Shown: positions 24,772-32,389 of the stretch, in pieces | Layout of the letters: every line of letters begins with the position of its first letter | How positions within the stretch are numbered: the first letter of the stretch is position 1 | Assembly: GCA_964545075.1 (NCBI GenBank) | Contig: CAZJFS010000025.1 | Location: 1 to 39,965, forward strand | Length of the DNA stretch: 39,965 nucleotides | Source: DAOPXV01 sp035352535 | GTDB taxonomy: Bacteria; Muiribacteriota; UBA9980 | Direction: 5' to 3' | Program-made: the position numbers and the translations under genes | The notes under the pieces: generated by a model | Databases searched by the model: none | Told to the model about the DNA's origin: nothing | Seen by the model: the letters and a program-made list of their open reading frames with translations, nothing else

Positions 24772-26444
24772 TGGGAAATATAGAAAAATTAAAAGCCGGC
24801 TTCTCAAAATGGAAGCAGGACTACGATAAAAGGGCGCAGGGCGGGAAGCTGCGCATGAAAAAATTCATGTCGGTGTCTTCATACGAATCCCAGCCGATGT
24901 ACACCCCGCTCGATAACGAGAACTTCGATTACATGGAAAAACTTGGAATTCCCGGCGAGTATCCGTTCACGCGCGGCGTCCATGGCACCCTCTATCGTGA
25001 AAGACTCTGGACAATGAGGCAATTCGCCGGGTTCGGCACGCCGGCCCAGTCGAACGAACGCTACAAATACCTTTTAAAGAACGGTCAGACCGGGCTTTCG
25101 GTCGCGTTCCATCTTCCGACGCTTATGGGCCTGGATTCGGACAGTCCGCTCTCCCGCGGCGAAGTCGGAAAAGACGGCGTCGCCATCGATACGTTACGCG
25201 ACATGGAGATACTCTTCGACGGCATACCGCTCGATAAGGTATCGACTTCCATGACTATAAACGCTCCCGCGGCGATACTTCTCGCGATGTATATCGCCGT
25301 CGCGAAAAAACAGGGCGTCCCTCCCGAAAAATTATCGGGCACCATTCAAAACGATATCCTGAAGGAATATATAGCCCAGAAAACATACATATTTCCGCCG
25401 AAGCCGTCGATACGCCTCATCGTCGATACGATCGAATACTGCTCGAAGCACCTTCCGGCGTGGAATACCATATCGATCTCCGGCTATCACATCCGGGAGG
25501 CCGGCGCAACGGCGCTTCAGGAACTCGCCTTCACCCTCATAGACGGAAGGACCTACGTCGAAGCGGCTATCGAGCGCGGTTTATCGGTCGACGATTTCGC
25601 CCAGAGGCTTTCGTTCTTCTTTAATTCGCACAATGATTTCTTTGAAGAAATCGCGAAATTTCGCGCCGCCAGAAGAATATGGGCGACGCTCATGAAGGAA
25701 AAATTCGGCTCGAAAAATCCTCGCGCGCAATTAATGCGCTTCCACACCCAGACGGCCGGATGCTCGCTCACGGCGAAGCAGATAGAAAACAATATCGTCC
25801 GCGTTACCGTTCAGGCGCTGGCGGCGGTTTTAGGCGGCACTCAGTCGCTTCACACCAATTCAATGGACGAAGCCCTCGCGCTTCCTACGGAAAAAGCGGT
25901 CAGGATCGCCCTCAGAACGCAACAGATCATCGCGAACGAAAGCGGCGTCACGAACGTCATCGATCCGCTCGGAGGCTCATATTACGTTGAGGCGTTTACC
26001 GACGAAATGGAAAAAGGCGTTTACGATTATTTCTCGCGGGTCGATAAAATGGGCGGCGTGCTTTCAGCCATAGATAAGGGTTTCTTCCAGTCCGAACTCT
26101 CCGATGCGTCATTCCGCCACCAGCGCGAGATCGAAAAGAACGAAAGATCAGTCGTCGGCGTCAACGCTTATAACGAAGGCAACGAGGAAGCCAAGGAAGG
26201 CGAAACCTTAAAGATCGACGAGAAAGTTGAAAAAGCCCAGATAGAGAGCGTCCGCGAAGTAAAACGCACGCGCGACAACAACCGCGTCAAGCAAAACCTC
26301 GCGAAACTTAAATCCGACGCTCAGAATAATGTCAACGTCATGCCCTCTCTCATCGAATGCGTCGAATCGTACGCGTCGCTTGGCGAGATGTGCGACGTGT
26401 TCCGCGAAGTTTTTGGAACTTATGAGGAACCGCCTATCTTTTAA
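24771..26444 (+). CDS. Acyl-CoA mutase large subunit, isobutyryl-CoA mutase type (methylmalonyl-CoA mutase family)
   Basis: This is the TIM-barrel subunit of an adenosylcobalamin-dependent carbon-skeleton mutase. The 557-residue length fits a separate large subunit. Family motifs include YPFTRGVHGTLYRERLW, GTIQNDILKEY, ISISGYH (His240), GGTQSLHTNSMDEALALPT and DPLGGSYYVE. Residues that set specificity can be aligned. Tyr89 of methylmalonyl-CoA mutase is Phe85 here (RQFAGFG), Arg207 is Gln203 (YIAQKTYIFPP), and Ala116 is Ala112. Phe/Gln is the pair reported for isobutyryl-CoA mutase, which interconverts isobutyryl- and n-butyryl-CoA; 2-hydroxyisobutyryl-CoA mutases have Ile with Gln plus an Asp. 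One unusual change is His114 (AFHLPT) where Asp is common. The operon's butyrate kinase and acyl-CoA dehydrogenase agree with a C4 substrate. Confidence 0.92.
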   Translation: MGNIEKLKAGFSKWKQDYDKRAQGGKLRMKKFMSVSSYESQPMYTPLDNENFDYMEKLGIPGEYPFTRGVHGTLYRERLWTMRQFAGFGTPAQSNERYKYLLKNGQTGLSVAFHLPTLMGLDSDSPLSRGEVGKDGVAIDTLRDMEILFDGIPLDKVSTSMTINAPAAILLAMYIAVAKKQGVPPEKLSGTIQNDILKEYIAQKTYIFPPKPSIRLIVDTIEYCSKHLPAWNTISISGYHIREAGATALQELAFTLIDGRTYVEAAIERGLSVDDFAQRLSFFFNSHNDFFEEIAKFRAARRIWATLMKEKFGSKNPRAQLMRFHTQTAGCSLTAKQIENNIVRVTVQALAAVLGGTQSLHTNSMDEALALPTEKAVRIALRTQQIIANESGVTNVIDPLGGSYYVEAFTDEMEKGVYDYFSRVDKMGGVLSAIDKGFFQSELSDASFRHQREIEKNERSVVGVNAYNEGNEEAKEGETLKIDEKVEKAQIESVREVKRTRDNNRVKQNLAKLKSDAQNNVNVMPSLIECVESYASLGEMCDVFREVFGTYEEPPIF

Positions 26445-26446
26445 AG

Positions 26447-26635
26447 GCTCGCAAAAAAAATTTTTTGAGGGACGCCGCTTCACGCCATCCGTGGCTCCAG
26501 CGGCACTTCCCACATCCTGTGGGTCGCGCGGTGAAGGTTTTTAAAATAATTTTCGCCGCTTTTCTCTCAGCGGCTCTCGGCCTTCCTGGCCTTCGCCGCT
26601 TCCGAGACATCCCTCAAAAAAATTTTTTTGCTCGC
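26447..26635 (+). repeat. 189-bp inverted-repeat element with internal hairpins, possibly MITE-like
   Basis: Two arms of 22 bases (26451-26472 and 26611-26632, the same stretch in reverse complement; the right arm reads TCCCTC-A7-T7-GC from 26610) pair with one central A8T6/A7T7 difference. They enclose about 137 bases that are much richer in G+C than the surroundings. The interior has its own stems, e.g. CCCACA/TGTGGG at 26509-26523, GCCGC/GCGGC near 26555-26574 and TCTCGG/CCGAGA near 26574-26606, and repeats the octamer CGCCGCTT three times. GCTCGC occurs directly at both outer edges (26447-26452 and 26630-26635), like a target-site duplication. It starts just after the mutase stop and contains no credible gene. 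A structured RNA or an elaborate terminator are alternatives. Confidence 0.65.
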
Positions 26636-26724
26636 TATTAAGGAACGTTAATATGAGAAAAACTTTTATTAGTGGAAATTATGAAACTTTGTTTTTTAAA
26701 TTGGATTCTTAGTGAAATTATTTT

Positions 26725-26754
26725 TTGACGTTTATTGATCTTAAACATTATTAT
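26725..26754 (+). promoter_or_regulatory. Possible promoter of the adenosyltransferase gene
   Basis: TTGACG (26725-26730) and TATTAT (26749-26754) are 18 bp apart, 57 bases before the ATG. The surrounding 26636-26810 region is AT-rich. It holds a possible 19-codon ORF (26653-26712, behind AGGAACG) and no recognisable B12-box or cobalamin-riboswitch core. Confidence 0.4.
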
Positions 26755-26810
26755 CAGAAGTTAATACTATCTTTAAATTTACGGTTGAATTAAAAAAAGG
26801 GAAATGAATT

Positions 26811-27344
26811 ATGGGATTTGAAAAAGGTTTGATACACATATATACTGGAAACGGAAAAGGAAAGACTACCGCCGCTTTCGGGCTTGCGTTGCGCGCGCTG
26901 GGTCAGGGGTTCAAAGTAAAGATAATACAGTTTATGAAATCAGAGAAAATGTTTAACGCTTATGGCGAGGTTAAATTTTTTGAAAAAAATCCGGACATAG
27001 AGATCATGCAGTTTGGCACCGATAATTGGGTCGATCCGAAAAATCCTTCAAAAGAGGATATTGACGCCGCGCTCGCCGGATTGATAAAGGCGAAGGCCGT
27101 GCTGGGCGGAAAAACCGCTGATCTTGTGATACTTGACGAAATATTGTATGCCCATAAATTCAACCTTTTAAAACAAAAAGAAATAGAAGAAATTATCGAT
27201 TTGAAGGATAATTCGACCGAGCTTGTGCTTACCGGCCGCGACGCGCCAGCCTTCTTAATAGAACGGGCCGATCTGGTAACGGAGATGAAGGAAATAAAAC
27301 ATTACTTCAAAAGCAGAAATGCCGTTCGCGGGATTGAATTTTAG
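26811..27344 (+). CDS. cobO: Cob(I)alamin adenosyltransferase (CobO/CobA/BtuR family)
   Basis: This enzyme attaches the 5'-deoxyadenosyl group of ATP to cob(I)alamin, producing the cofactor used by the mutase upstream. The 177-residue protein starts GLIHIYTGNGKGKTTAAFG, with the P-loop at 13-20. It has IIQFMKS, the acidic motif LVILDEI and LVLTGRDAP, all standard for CobO-type enzymes (distinct from PduO and EutT). Length is slightly short of the roughly 195-residue E. coli protein because the N-terminal tail is missing. AAGGGAAATG precedes the ATG. It is separated from the mutase gene by the inverted-repeat element and probably has its own promoter, but the functional link is clear. Confidence 0.95.
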   Translation: MGFEKGLIHIYTGNGKGKTTAAFGLALRALGQGFKVKIIQFMKSEKMFNAYGEVKFFEKNPDIEIMQFGTDNWVDPKNPSKEDIDAALAGLIKAKAVLGGKTADLVILDEILYAHKFNLLKQKEIEEIIDLKDNSTELVLTGRDAPAFLIERADLVTEMKEIKHYFKSRNAVRGIEF

Positions 27345-27429
27345 TTATTCATAAAGATAGACAATTCAGTTAAATTTTAACTCTCCGTTAAATAAACTAT
27401 AAAAAATTGTATAAGAGTGACGATATTTT

Positions 27430-29013
27430 GTGTATATGGAAAATGCCGTTACTTTATTCTTACTATTTAGTTATACCATAATAATGGGCGGAATCGCCCT
27501 TAAACTTCTTATTTTCGATAAACGCAAAGCCGTTTCCCGGATGAAGGACATTCGTTCGCGTGCACATGAAGTCGAAAGAAAACCAAAATTTGAAAATATC
27601 ACTGATCCAGTTTTTAATGCAAAATATGAGATCAGCCGTGTTTCAAAAATGGTTAAGATGAAATCAGCGTCTTCAAATGAAGCGGAAGAAAAACAGGTTC
27701 CAATGACACCTGAAGGAATCAGCACATATCTTAATCAGGCCAGCAGTTTGTCGGCTATGGTCAGTAAATATACATCCGCTATAGATGACAATGATGAACA
27801 GCCTGTCGATGAAAATGCAAAATATGAAATAGATGAAAAAACTCTGAATCTTTTAATAAATACATTGTCGTACGATGATTTTGCAAAAATATATGAAAAA
27901 TTCGTTCATGCCACGACTGAAGATGAAATCTGTAAACTTATAGAAGAACTTGATAATTTCAAAGAAGACGACAGGCTTGTAATGCTTCTGACGCCGCTGT
28001 TATCGCACACCAGCTCAAAAGTTCAGCAGGCAATAAACGACTTTGTTTCGAGAACAAACAACCATGTAATAACTGATGAAATAGTGGACATAATTGAAAA
28101 TAGCGAATATATGAATAATAATAGTACAGATCACTTCAAACCTTTCAGTGAAGCCGAATTCGCTTTTCAGAGCAACATTAATAAAACGAAAATCAATTTC
28201 TCAGACATGAATATTTCTGTAAATAAAGAAGTATTTAATGAAGAGCCTCATAAACTTATTATGGAGGCTTACGCGACCAATGATACAAACAGGCTTTTTG
28301 ATATTTCATGCGCGCTTTCGCAATATAATGATCCGATTGTCCTTGACGCGATGCTTTATATAAACGCCAGATTGAACGGCGAGTCTAAAAATCCTAATCT
28401 CATCAAGTCAAACGCACCTGTTAAACAGTCCAGAAAAAATGAATCAGACGGCGTTCAGAAGTTCGAATTTTTAAATATAAACGATATTTTTAAAAACCAG
28501 GCAAATGATATAGTCACGCCTAATAAATTAAAAAACAGAAATATTTTAAGTAAAATATCCGGATCAAAAGAAAAAAAATCTTCAAATAATGTAATTGATG
28601 AACAGCACACCACTGATTATGTCAGGGGAATGAAGCTTGTGAATATGGCTAAATACATGGAGTTTGAGGAATATTTTCCTGAAATAACGGGCAATCTTGC
28701 CCATGAAAAGACGTTTGTAAGATGTTGCGCGATAAACGCGGCGAAGAATATGGCGAGCCATTATCATAATGAAGGCAAGCTGGATGAATGCGTAAAGATC
28801 AAACAGGTTTTATTGTCTCATGTAGCTACTGAAAAAAATATCGAGGTTGAAACGCTCTGCAATAAAGCCATATTGGAAATAGAAAACTTCACAAAGCAAA
28901 TGGCCGAATTAGATCATAGCGAGCCTTTGAACGAATCATATCGCGGCGCGGATGATTCTGCATCAAAACCTGTCATTGAAAGCCTCTACTACAAAAATGC
29001 CGTTAACTTATAA
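27430..29013 (+). CDS. Membrane-anchored HEAT-like repeat protein, function unknown
   Basis: The 527-residue protein has one N-terminal membrane segment (about 7-28) followed by a basic stretch (DKRKAVSRMKDIRSRAHE), so the rest is predicted to be cytoplasmic. The remainder is alpha-helical and charged. Segments such as LLTPLLSHTSSKVQQAINDF (about 186-205) and NLAHEKTFVRCCAINAAKNM (in the last quarter) look like HEAT-type repeats, separated by disordered Asn/Lys-rich linkers. The GTG at 27430 is chosen with GAGTGA upstream; an ATG at 27436 is also possible. Its end overlaps the next gene by 17 bases. I do not recognise the family. A scaffold or protein-binding role is an inference from the repeats only. 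Confidence 0.75.
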   Translation: MYMENAVTLFLLFSYTIIMGGIALKLLIFDKRKAVSRMKDIRSRAHEVERKPKFENITDPVFNAKYEISRVSKMVKMKSASSNEAEEKQVPMTPEGISTYLNQASSLSAMVSKYTSAIDDNDEQPVDENAKYEIDEKTLNLLINTLSYDDFAKIYEKFVHATTEDEICKLIEELDNFKEDDRLVMLLTPLLSHTSSKVQQAINDFVSRTNNHVITDEIVDIIENSEYMNNNSTDHFKPFSEAEFAFQSNINKTKINFSDMNISVNKEVFNEEPHKLIMEAYATNDTNRLFDISCALSQYNDPIVLDAMLYINARLNGESKNPNLIKSNAPVKQSRKNESDGVQKFEFLNINDIFKNQANDIVTPNKLKNRNILSKISGSKEKKSSNNVIDEQHTTDYVRGMKLVNMAKYMEFEEYFPEITGNLAHEKTFVRCCAINAAKNMASHYHNEGKLDECVKIKQVLLSHVATEKNIEVETLCNKAILEIENFTKQMAELDHSEPLNESYRGADDSASKPVIESLYYKNAVNL

Positions 29014-29509
29014 AAATTCAAAAACCCAACAAATTTTAATATTTATCATTTCGATATTTTTAGTGACATCGCTTGCCGGATGCGTGAGCGATGTTATTCA
29101 TTCCGGCAGTAACGCCGATTATGATGCCAGCAATGTTACGGGAGTTCCCGAAACATATGAAAGCCGCGGCATTGCCGTTCCGAAGGTCATGGAATTCGTT
29201 CCGAAAGACGGGTATTACGGCCCCGAGTGTAAGATCACGGTTATTTTTAACGAACATATGAACCATGAGGACGTTGAAAACAATTTTAAAATCTATAATT
29301 CGAAAGATTACCCGTTTCCCGGAAAATTTATCTGGGGAACTATTTCGAATACGGACAGGGATTATTTTGATTATGTTCCTGAAAGTCAGCTAATAACGGA
29401 CAGCTATAAAGTCATGCTCATGGAAGGAACCAAGAGTTCCGCGAATATTGGAATGGCGGAAAGATTCACTTCCAAGTTCACGTTCAAGCCTATTCCCGCA
29501 ACCAACTAA
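28997..29509 (+). CDS. Predicted lipoprotein with SbsA-like Ig domain, function unknown
   Basis: I start at the ATG at 28997, which gives a normal lipoprotein signal: MPLTYKNSKT, a hydrophobic core, then lipobox SLAG-Cys29. An ATG at 28952 would only prepend residues that weaken the signal. The mature part (about 140 residues) contains one bacterial Ig-like domain of the SbsA/Big_5 kind, seen in VPKVMEFVPKDGYYGPECKI, TVIFNEHMN and the late YVPESQLITDSYKVML. The gene overlaps the HEAT-like gene by 17 bases, so the two are translated together, linking an inner-membrane cytoplasmic scaffold to an envelope lipoprotein. No catalytic motif is visible. Confidence 0.8.
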   Translation: MPLTYKNSKTQQILIFIISIFLVTSLAGCVSDVIHSGSNADYDASNVTGVPETYESRGIAVPKVMEFVPKDGYYGPECKITVIFNEHMNHEDVENNFKIYNSKDYPFPGKFIWGTISNTDRDYFDYVPESQLITDSYKVMLMEGTKSSANIGMAERFTSKFTFKPIPATN

Positions 29510-29543
29510 ATTTAAGCTAATAATTGTTTCAATTAAGAAACTT

Positions 29544-29579
29544 ATGTTACTTTAATGTAATATTACATTAAAGTAACAT
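29544..29579. other. Perfect 36-bp AT-rich palindrome
   Basis: Every base from 29544 to 29579 pairs with its mirror position, with the centre between 29561 and 29562 and no loop (core GTAATATTAC). It lies 35 bases after the lipoprotein gene and about 105 bases before the STAS gene. As RNA it would be a hairpin without a T tract; as DNA it would suit a dimeric regulator. No other feature is clear in 29510-29684. Confidence 0.8.
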
Positions 29580-29684
29580 TTGCTAATTTTCATTAAAATG
29601 CGTCTTTTATAAAGATTATGAAGCGGCATAAAATATGCTACTTAATTAGAAACATTTTATAATTATATATTAAAGGTAAGTTTT

Positions 29685-30011
29685 GTGAAAATAGACTTTG
29701 AAATTATAGGCGCAAATTGTATCATAAAAATTGAAGGTTGTATAAACGATCCGGATATCCTTGAATTTCAAAGTTTAGTCAATGATATTCTTTTATTATC
29801 TGAAAAAAATTCCGAACATATAAGATCTATTTTGATAGATATGCAAAAAACCCATTACATATCAAGTATCGCAATAAGATCTTTATTTTCGTTACATAAT
29901 ATTTTAAAGAAATCAAATCAGGAATTGAAAATAATAAATGTCCCTGATTTAATTAATCAAATTTTTGAAAGTGTTAGTCTTAATAAAACTCTTACTATTA
30001 CAAGGGTATAA
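29685..30011 (+). CDS. STAS-domain protein (anti-sigma-factor antagonist-like)
   Basis: The 108-residue protein is a single STAS domain: beta strand start (KIDFEIIGANCIIKIEGCIN), then SILIDMQKTHYISSIAIRSL, and a C-terminal helix (DLINQIFESV). In SpoIIAA-like proteins a Ser in D-S-S-G is phosphorylated by an anti-sigma kinase. Here the equivalent segment is YISSIAIRS, which keeps the SS pair but lacks the usual Asp and Gly. The start is GTG behind AAAGGTAAG. No partner kinase or PP2C phosphatase is adjacent. It may control a sigma factor or join a partner-switching scaffold with neighbouring membrane proteins; this is inference. Confidence 0.85.
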   Translation: MKIDFEIIGANCIIKIEGCINDPDILEFQSLVNDILLLSEKNSEHIRSILIDMQKTHYISSIAIRSLFSLHNILKKSNQELKIINVPDLINQIFESVSLNKTLTITRV

Positions 30012-30038
30012 TAAATAATTTTTTAGAGGATGATATAA

Positions 30039-31514
30039 TTGAAAAATTTTAATTTGGGCGTACTTGTAATGTTTTTAATTTTTGTTTTAATCTCACTGGC
30101 TGCGGCTCAACCTTCCATGACGTTAATCGAAGCGGTCAAAAATAACGATTCCGTTCTTGTAAAAAAAATAATAACCAAAAATAAAGTTAACGATATCGAT
30201 GAAAGATCCATGACCGCGCTTCATTGGGCTTCGGGGAACGGCAATGTGGAAATGGTGAAAATCCTCATAGATAACGGCGCTAATGTCAACGCACAGGAGA
30301 AAAGCGGTTATACGCCTCTTCACTTCGCCGCCGGGAAAGGATTTAATGATGTAATTTCCGTTCTTGTTAAAAGCGGTGCCGACATTAATAAGCCCGCGGC
30401 TGATAATTCAACTCCCCTCCATTTTTCAGCTGAATGCGACCAAACCGGCTCGGTGAATCTGCTCGTTAAGTTATCCGCTAATGTTAACGCTCAAGAATCC
30501 AGCGGCAAAAGGGTGCTTCATATAATTTCAAAATCAAAATCTGATTCTACGGAAACGGTTTTTTTATTGATCAAGGCTGGCGCTGATGTAAACGCCCTGG
30601 ATACAGAGGAAAACACTGCGCTTCATTATTCATTGGCGGCTAAAAGCGGCCCTAATTCAAAAATGCTTTTAGCAAGCGGCGCCGATGTTAAGATTAAAAA
30701 CAAGAAAAAAGAAACGTCTCTTCATGCCGGCGCTTCACTTATCGATGCTGGTGTTTCAAAAATGTTACTAAATAGTGAAATTATGAATTCTAAAGATGAA
30801 TCCGGAATTACGCCGCTTCAAACGGCGGCTGAATATAACAATATGGATATTCTTAAGCCTTTGCTCGCTCTCGGAGCTGATCCGAATCTGGCTGATAATA
30901 CCGGAAAAACCCCGCTTCACAAGGCTGCCAAAAAAGGCAACAAAGAAATATTAAAAGAACTGCTTGATTTTAAAGCGGATCTGGAAGCCAAGGATAATAG
31001 TGGTTTTACCGCTTTACATTTCGCCGCTTCGAACGATGAAGCGGATTCGCTCGGTTTTTTATTAAAATCAGGCATTAAAAACATTAATTTAAAAGATTCG
31101 CTTGGTCGGACCGCTTTAATGATTGCCGTTATGAAAAACAGCGAAGGCGCCTTGAGGGAACTCATCAAAAGTAAAGCCGACGTCAATGATGGCGATAATG
31201 AAGGTAAAATGCCGCTTACCGTGGCTAAACAGAATGGTTATAACGGTATCGTAGGTTTACTTATAGAGGCTGGCGCTCAGGATTCCGAACCGTACACAAA
31301 AAGATTCGCTAAGTTGCCTCAAAAAGTTAAAATAGTTCTGTATGTATTTATGATTTTTCCAATATTTTGCCTGATAGTAAACATCAAACATTATATCAAA
31401 TCAAGGCAGGAAGCGCATGTATTTAGTATCGCCTTCTGGCTTGTAATTTCCGTTGCCTGGGTTATAACGTGCGTTTCCAGCGCATTATTTCTTCAAACTA
31501 TGAAATTAATTTGA
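30039..31514 (+). CDS. Ankyrin-repeat protein with signal peptide and two C-terminal membrane segments
   Basis: The 491-residue protein starts with a hydrophobic signal sequence (about 7-24, ending AAAQ). It then has twelve ankyrin repeats of about 33 residues (28-420), with recurring G-TPLHxAA and L-GADVN cores. Repeats 6 and 7 are the most degenerate. Two membrane segments follow (about 431-450 and 463-484). The repeats would lie outside the cytoplasm if the signal is used. Start is TTG behind AGAGGATGA, 27 bases after the STAS gene, so they are probably cotranscribed. Ankyrin domains bind proteins; the partner cannot be named. The gene converges with the receiver-CheX gene. Confidence 0.9.
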   Translation: MKNFNLGVLVMFLIFVLISLAAAQPSMTLIEAVKNNDSVLVKKIITKNKVNDIDERSMTALHWASGNGNVEMVKILIDNGANVNAQEKSGYTPLHFAAGKGFNDVISVLVKSGADINKPAADNSTPLHFSAECDQTGSVNLLVKLSANVNAQESSGKRVLHIISKSKSDSTETVFLLIKAGADVNALDTEENTALHYSLAAKSGPNSKMLLASGADVKIKNKKKETSLHAGASLIDAGVSKMLLNSEIMNSKDESGITPLQTAAEYNNMDILKPLLALGADPNLADNTGKTPLHKAAKKGNKEILKELLDFKADLEAKDNSGFTALHFAASNDEADSLGFLLKSGIKNINLKDSLGRTALMIAVMKNSEGALRELIKSKADVNDGDNEGKMPLTVAKQNGYNGIVGLLIEAGAQDSEPYTKRFAKLPQKVKIVLYVFMIFPIFCLIVNIKHYIKSRQEAHVFSIAFWLVISVAWVITCVSSALFLQTMKLI

Positions 31515-31531
31515 TTTATTTTTGCGATTTT

Positions 31532-32389
31532 TTATTTCGCGGCCGCCGGTTCGACCAGTGAAAGGACCGCGTATATTTTATCTTTCAGACAATAAGCGTA
31601 GCTTGACATTTCATCGTTCGTCAGAGGGTACTCGCTCGGTATCGGGCAGGTTATTTCGAATGTTTGATCCGCCGGGATCATCGTTTTCATGAATTTTCCG
31701 GCCGTCATATTTAAAAGTTCTGACAGCGTTTCTATTTCATTTTCAGCGGTAACCGTTTCGATATTAATATCGCATATTATAGCGGTCAGCTTTTTTAAGA
31801 TAATCGATTTCATAGTTAAAATAAACTTATATCCGGCTGGATTAAAGGACGATATGCTCATCTGTTTCGCTCCGGCCATGGCGTTTTCATCAATTTGGGT
31901 TATGGCGTTTCCGTTTAACGCGAGCGAGGCCATGCCGTTTAAAACATCGTTGAAAATATCTTTTAATAAGTGTATTTTCTTCTTTATAATAAGCATTTTT
32001 GGCCTTATCGTTTCCCATGCGTTTTTTATATTTTCAGCGGTGACCGGTTTTTCAAGGACAAGGTCGGCGCCGTCGTTTATAAGTTCCTGCCTGCGCGCTT
32101 CATTGCTCGCGCTGGTCATGACGATAACCGGTATCGCGCAATAATTTTCGGGATTTTTAAGATTTTTAATAAGCGCCTGTCCGTCGAGGTTTGGCATATT
32201 AAGGTCTGTTATTATAAGATTCACGGGTTCGGAAGCTATTTTTTCCAGGACCTGATTTCCATCCGAAACCATAATGAAATTCTTGTTTGTGAACCCGGCC
32301 TGTTCGAAATTCTTTTTAATGAAAAGTCTCGCTGTGTTCGAATCGTCGGCTACAAGAATATTGCATGGCTCGTCAAATATAATGGACAT
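31532..32389 (-). CDS. Receiver-CheX-like (CheC/CheX phosphatase family) fusion protein
   Basis: The 285-residue protein begins with a receiver domain (about 9-125): acidic pair Asp15/Asp16, phosphoacceptor Asp62 in TDLNMPNLDG, switch Thr92 and Lys114. The C-terminal half (about 140-280) resembles CheX, the CheY-P phosphatase. It has an E-x-x-N motif (Glu224/Asn227 in LSELLNMTAGKF), the signature that positions water for Asp-P hydrolysis. A strong binding site (GGGAGAGG) precedes the ATG. Transcription converges on the ankyrin gene with 17 bases between the stops. It may dephosphorylate the CheY-like regulators of the chemosensory block, with its own receiver as an on/off switch; this is inferred from domains. 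Confidence 0.88.
   Translation of the reverse strand: MSIIFDEPCNILVADDSNTARLFIKKNFEQAGFTNKNFIMVSDGNQVLEKIASEPVNLIITDLNMPNLDGQALIKNLKNPENYCAIPVIVMTSASNEARRQELINDGADLVLEKPVTAENIKNAWETIRPKMLIIKKKIHLLKDIFNDVLNGMASLALNGNAITQIDENAMAGAKQMSISSFNPAGYKFILTMKSIILKKLTAIICDINIETVTAENEIETLSELLNMTAGKFMKTMIPADQTFEITCPIPSEYPLTNDEMSSYAYCLKDKIYAVLSLVEPAAAK

Noticed and set aside
25679..25990. A 103-codon plus-strand frame inside the mutase gene, and similar frames such as 20906-21148 and many opposite-strand frames
   Set aside because: They lie inside well-supported genes, show no protein family features or ribosome binding sites, and are rich in Arg/Ser as expected for shadow frames.
24771..26444. 2-hydroxyisobutyryl-CoA mutase
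   Set aside because: That enzyme has Ile and Asp at the positions that are Phe85 and Ala112 here.
26653..26712. A 19-codon leader ORF behind AGGAACG
   Set aside because: It is short, has no recognisable composition or family, and could occur by chance in AT-rich DNA. It is mentioned only under the possible promoter.
26636..26810. A cobalamin riboswitch upstream of the adenosyltransferase gene
   Set aside because: The interval is too short and AT-rich, and I find no B12-box or conserved riboswitch core in it or in the adjacent inverted-repeat element.
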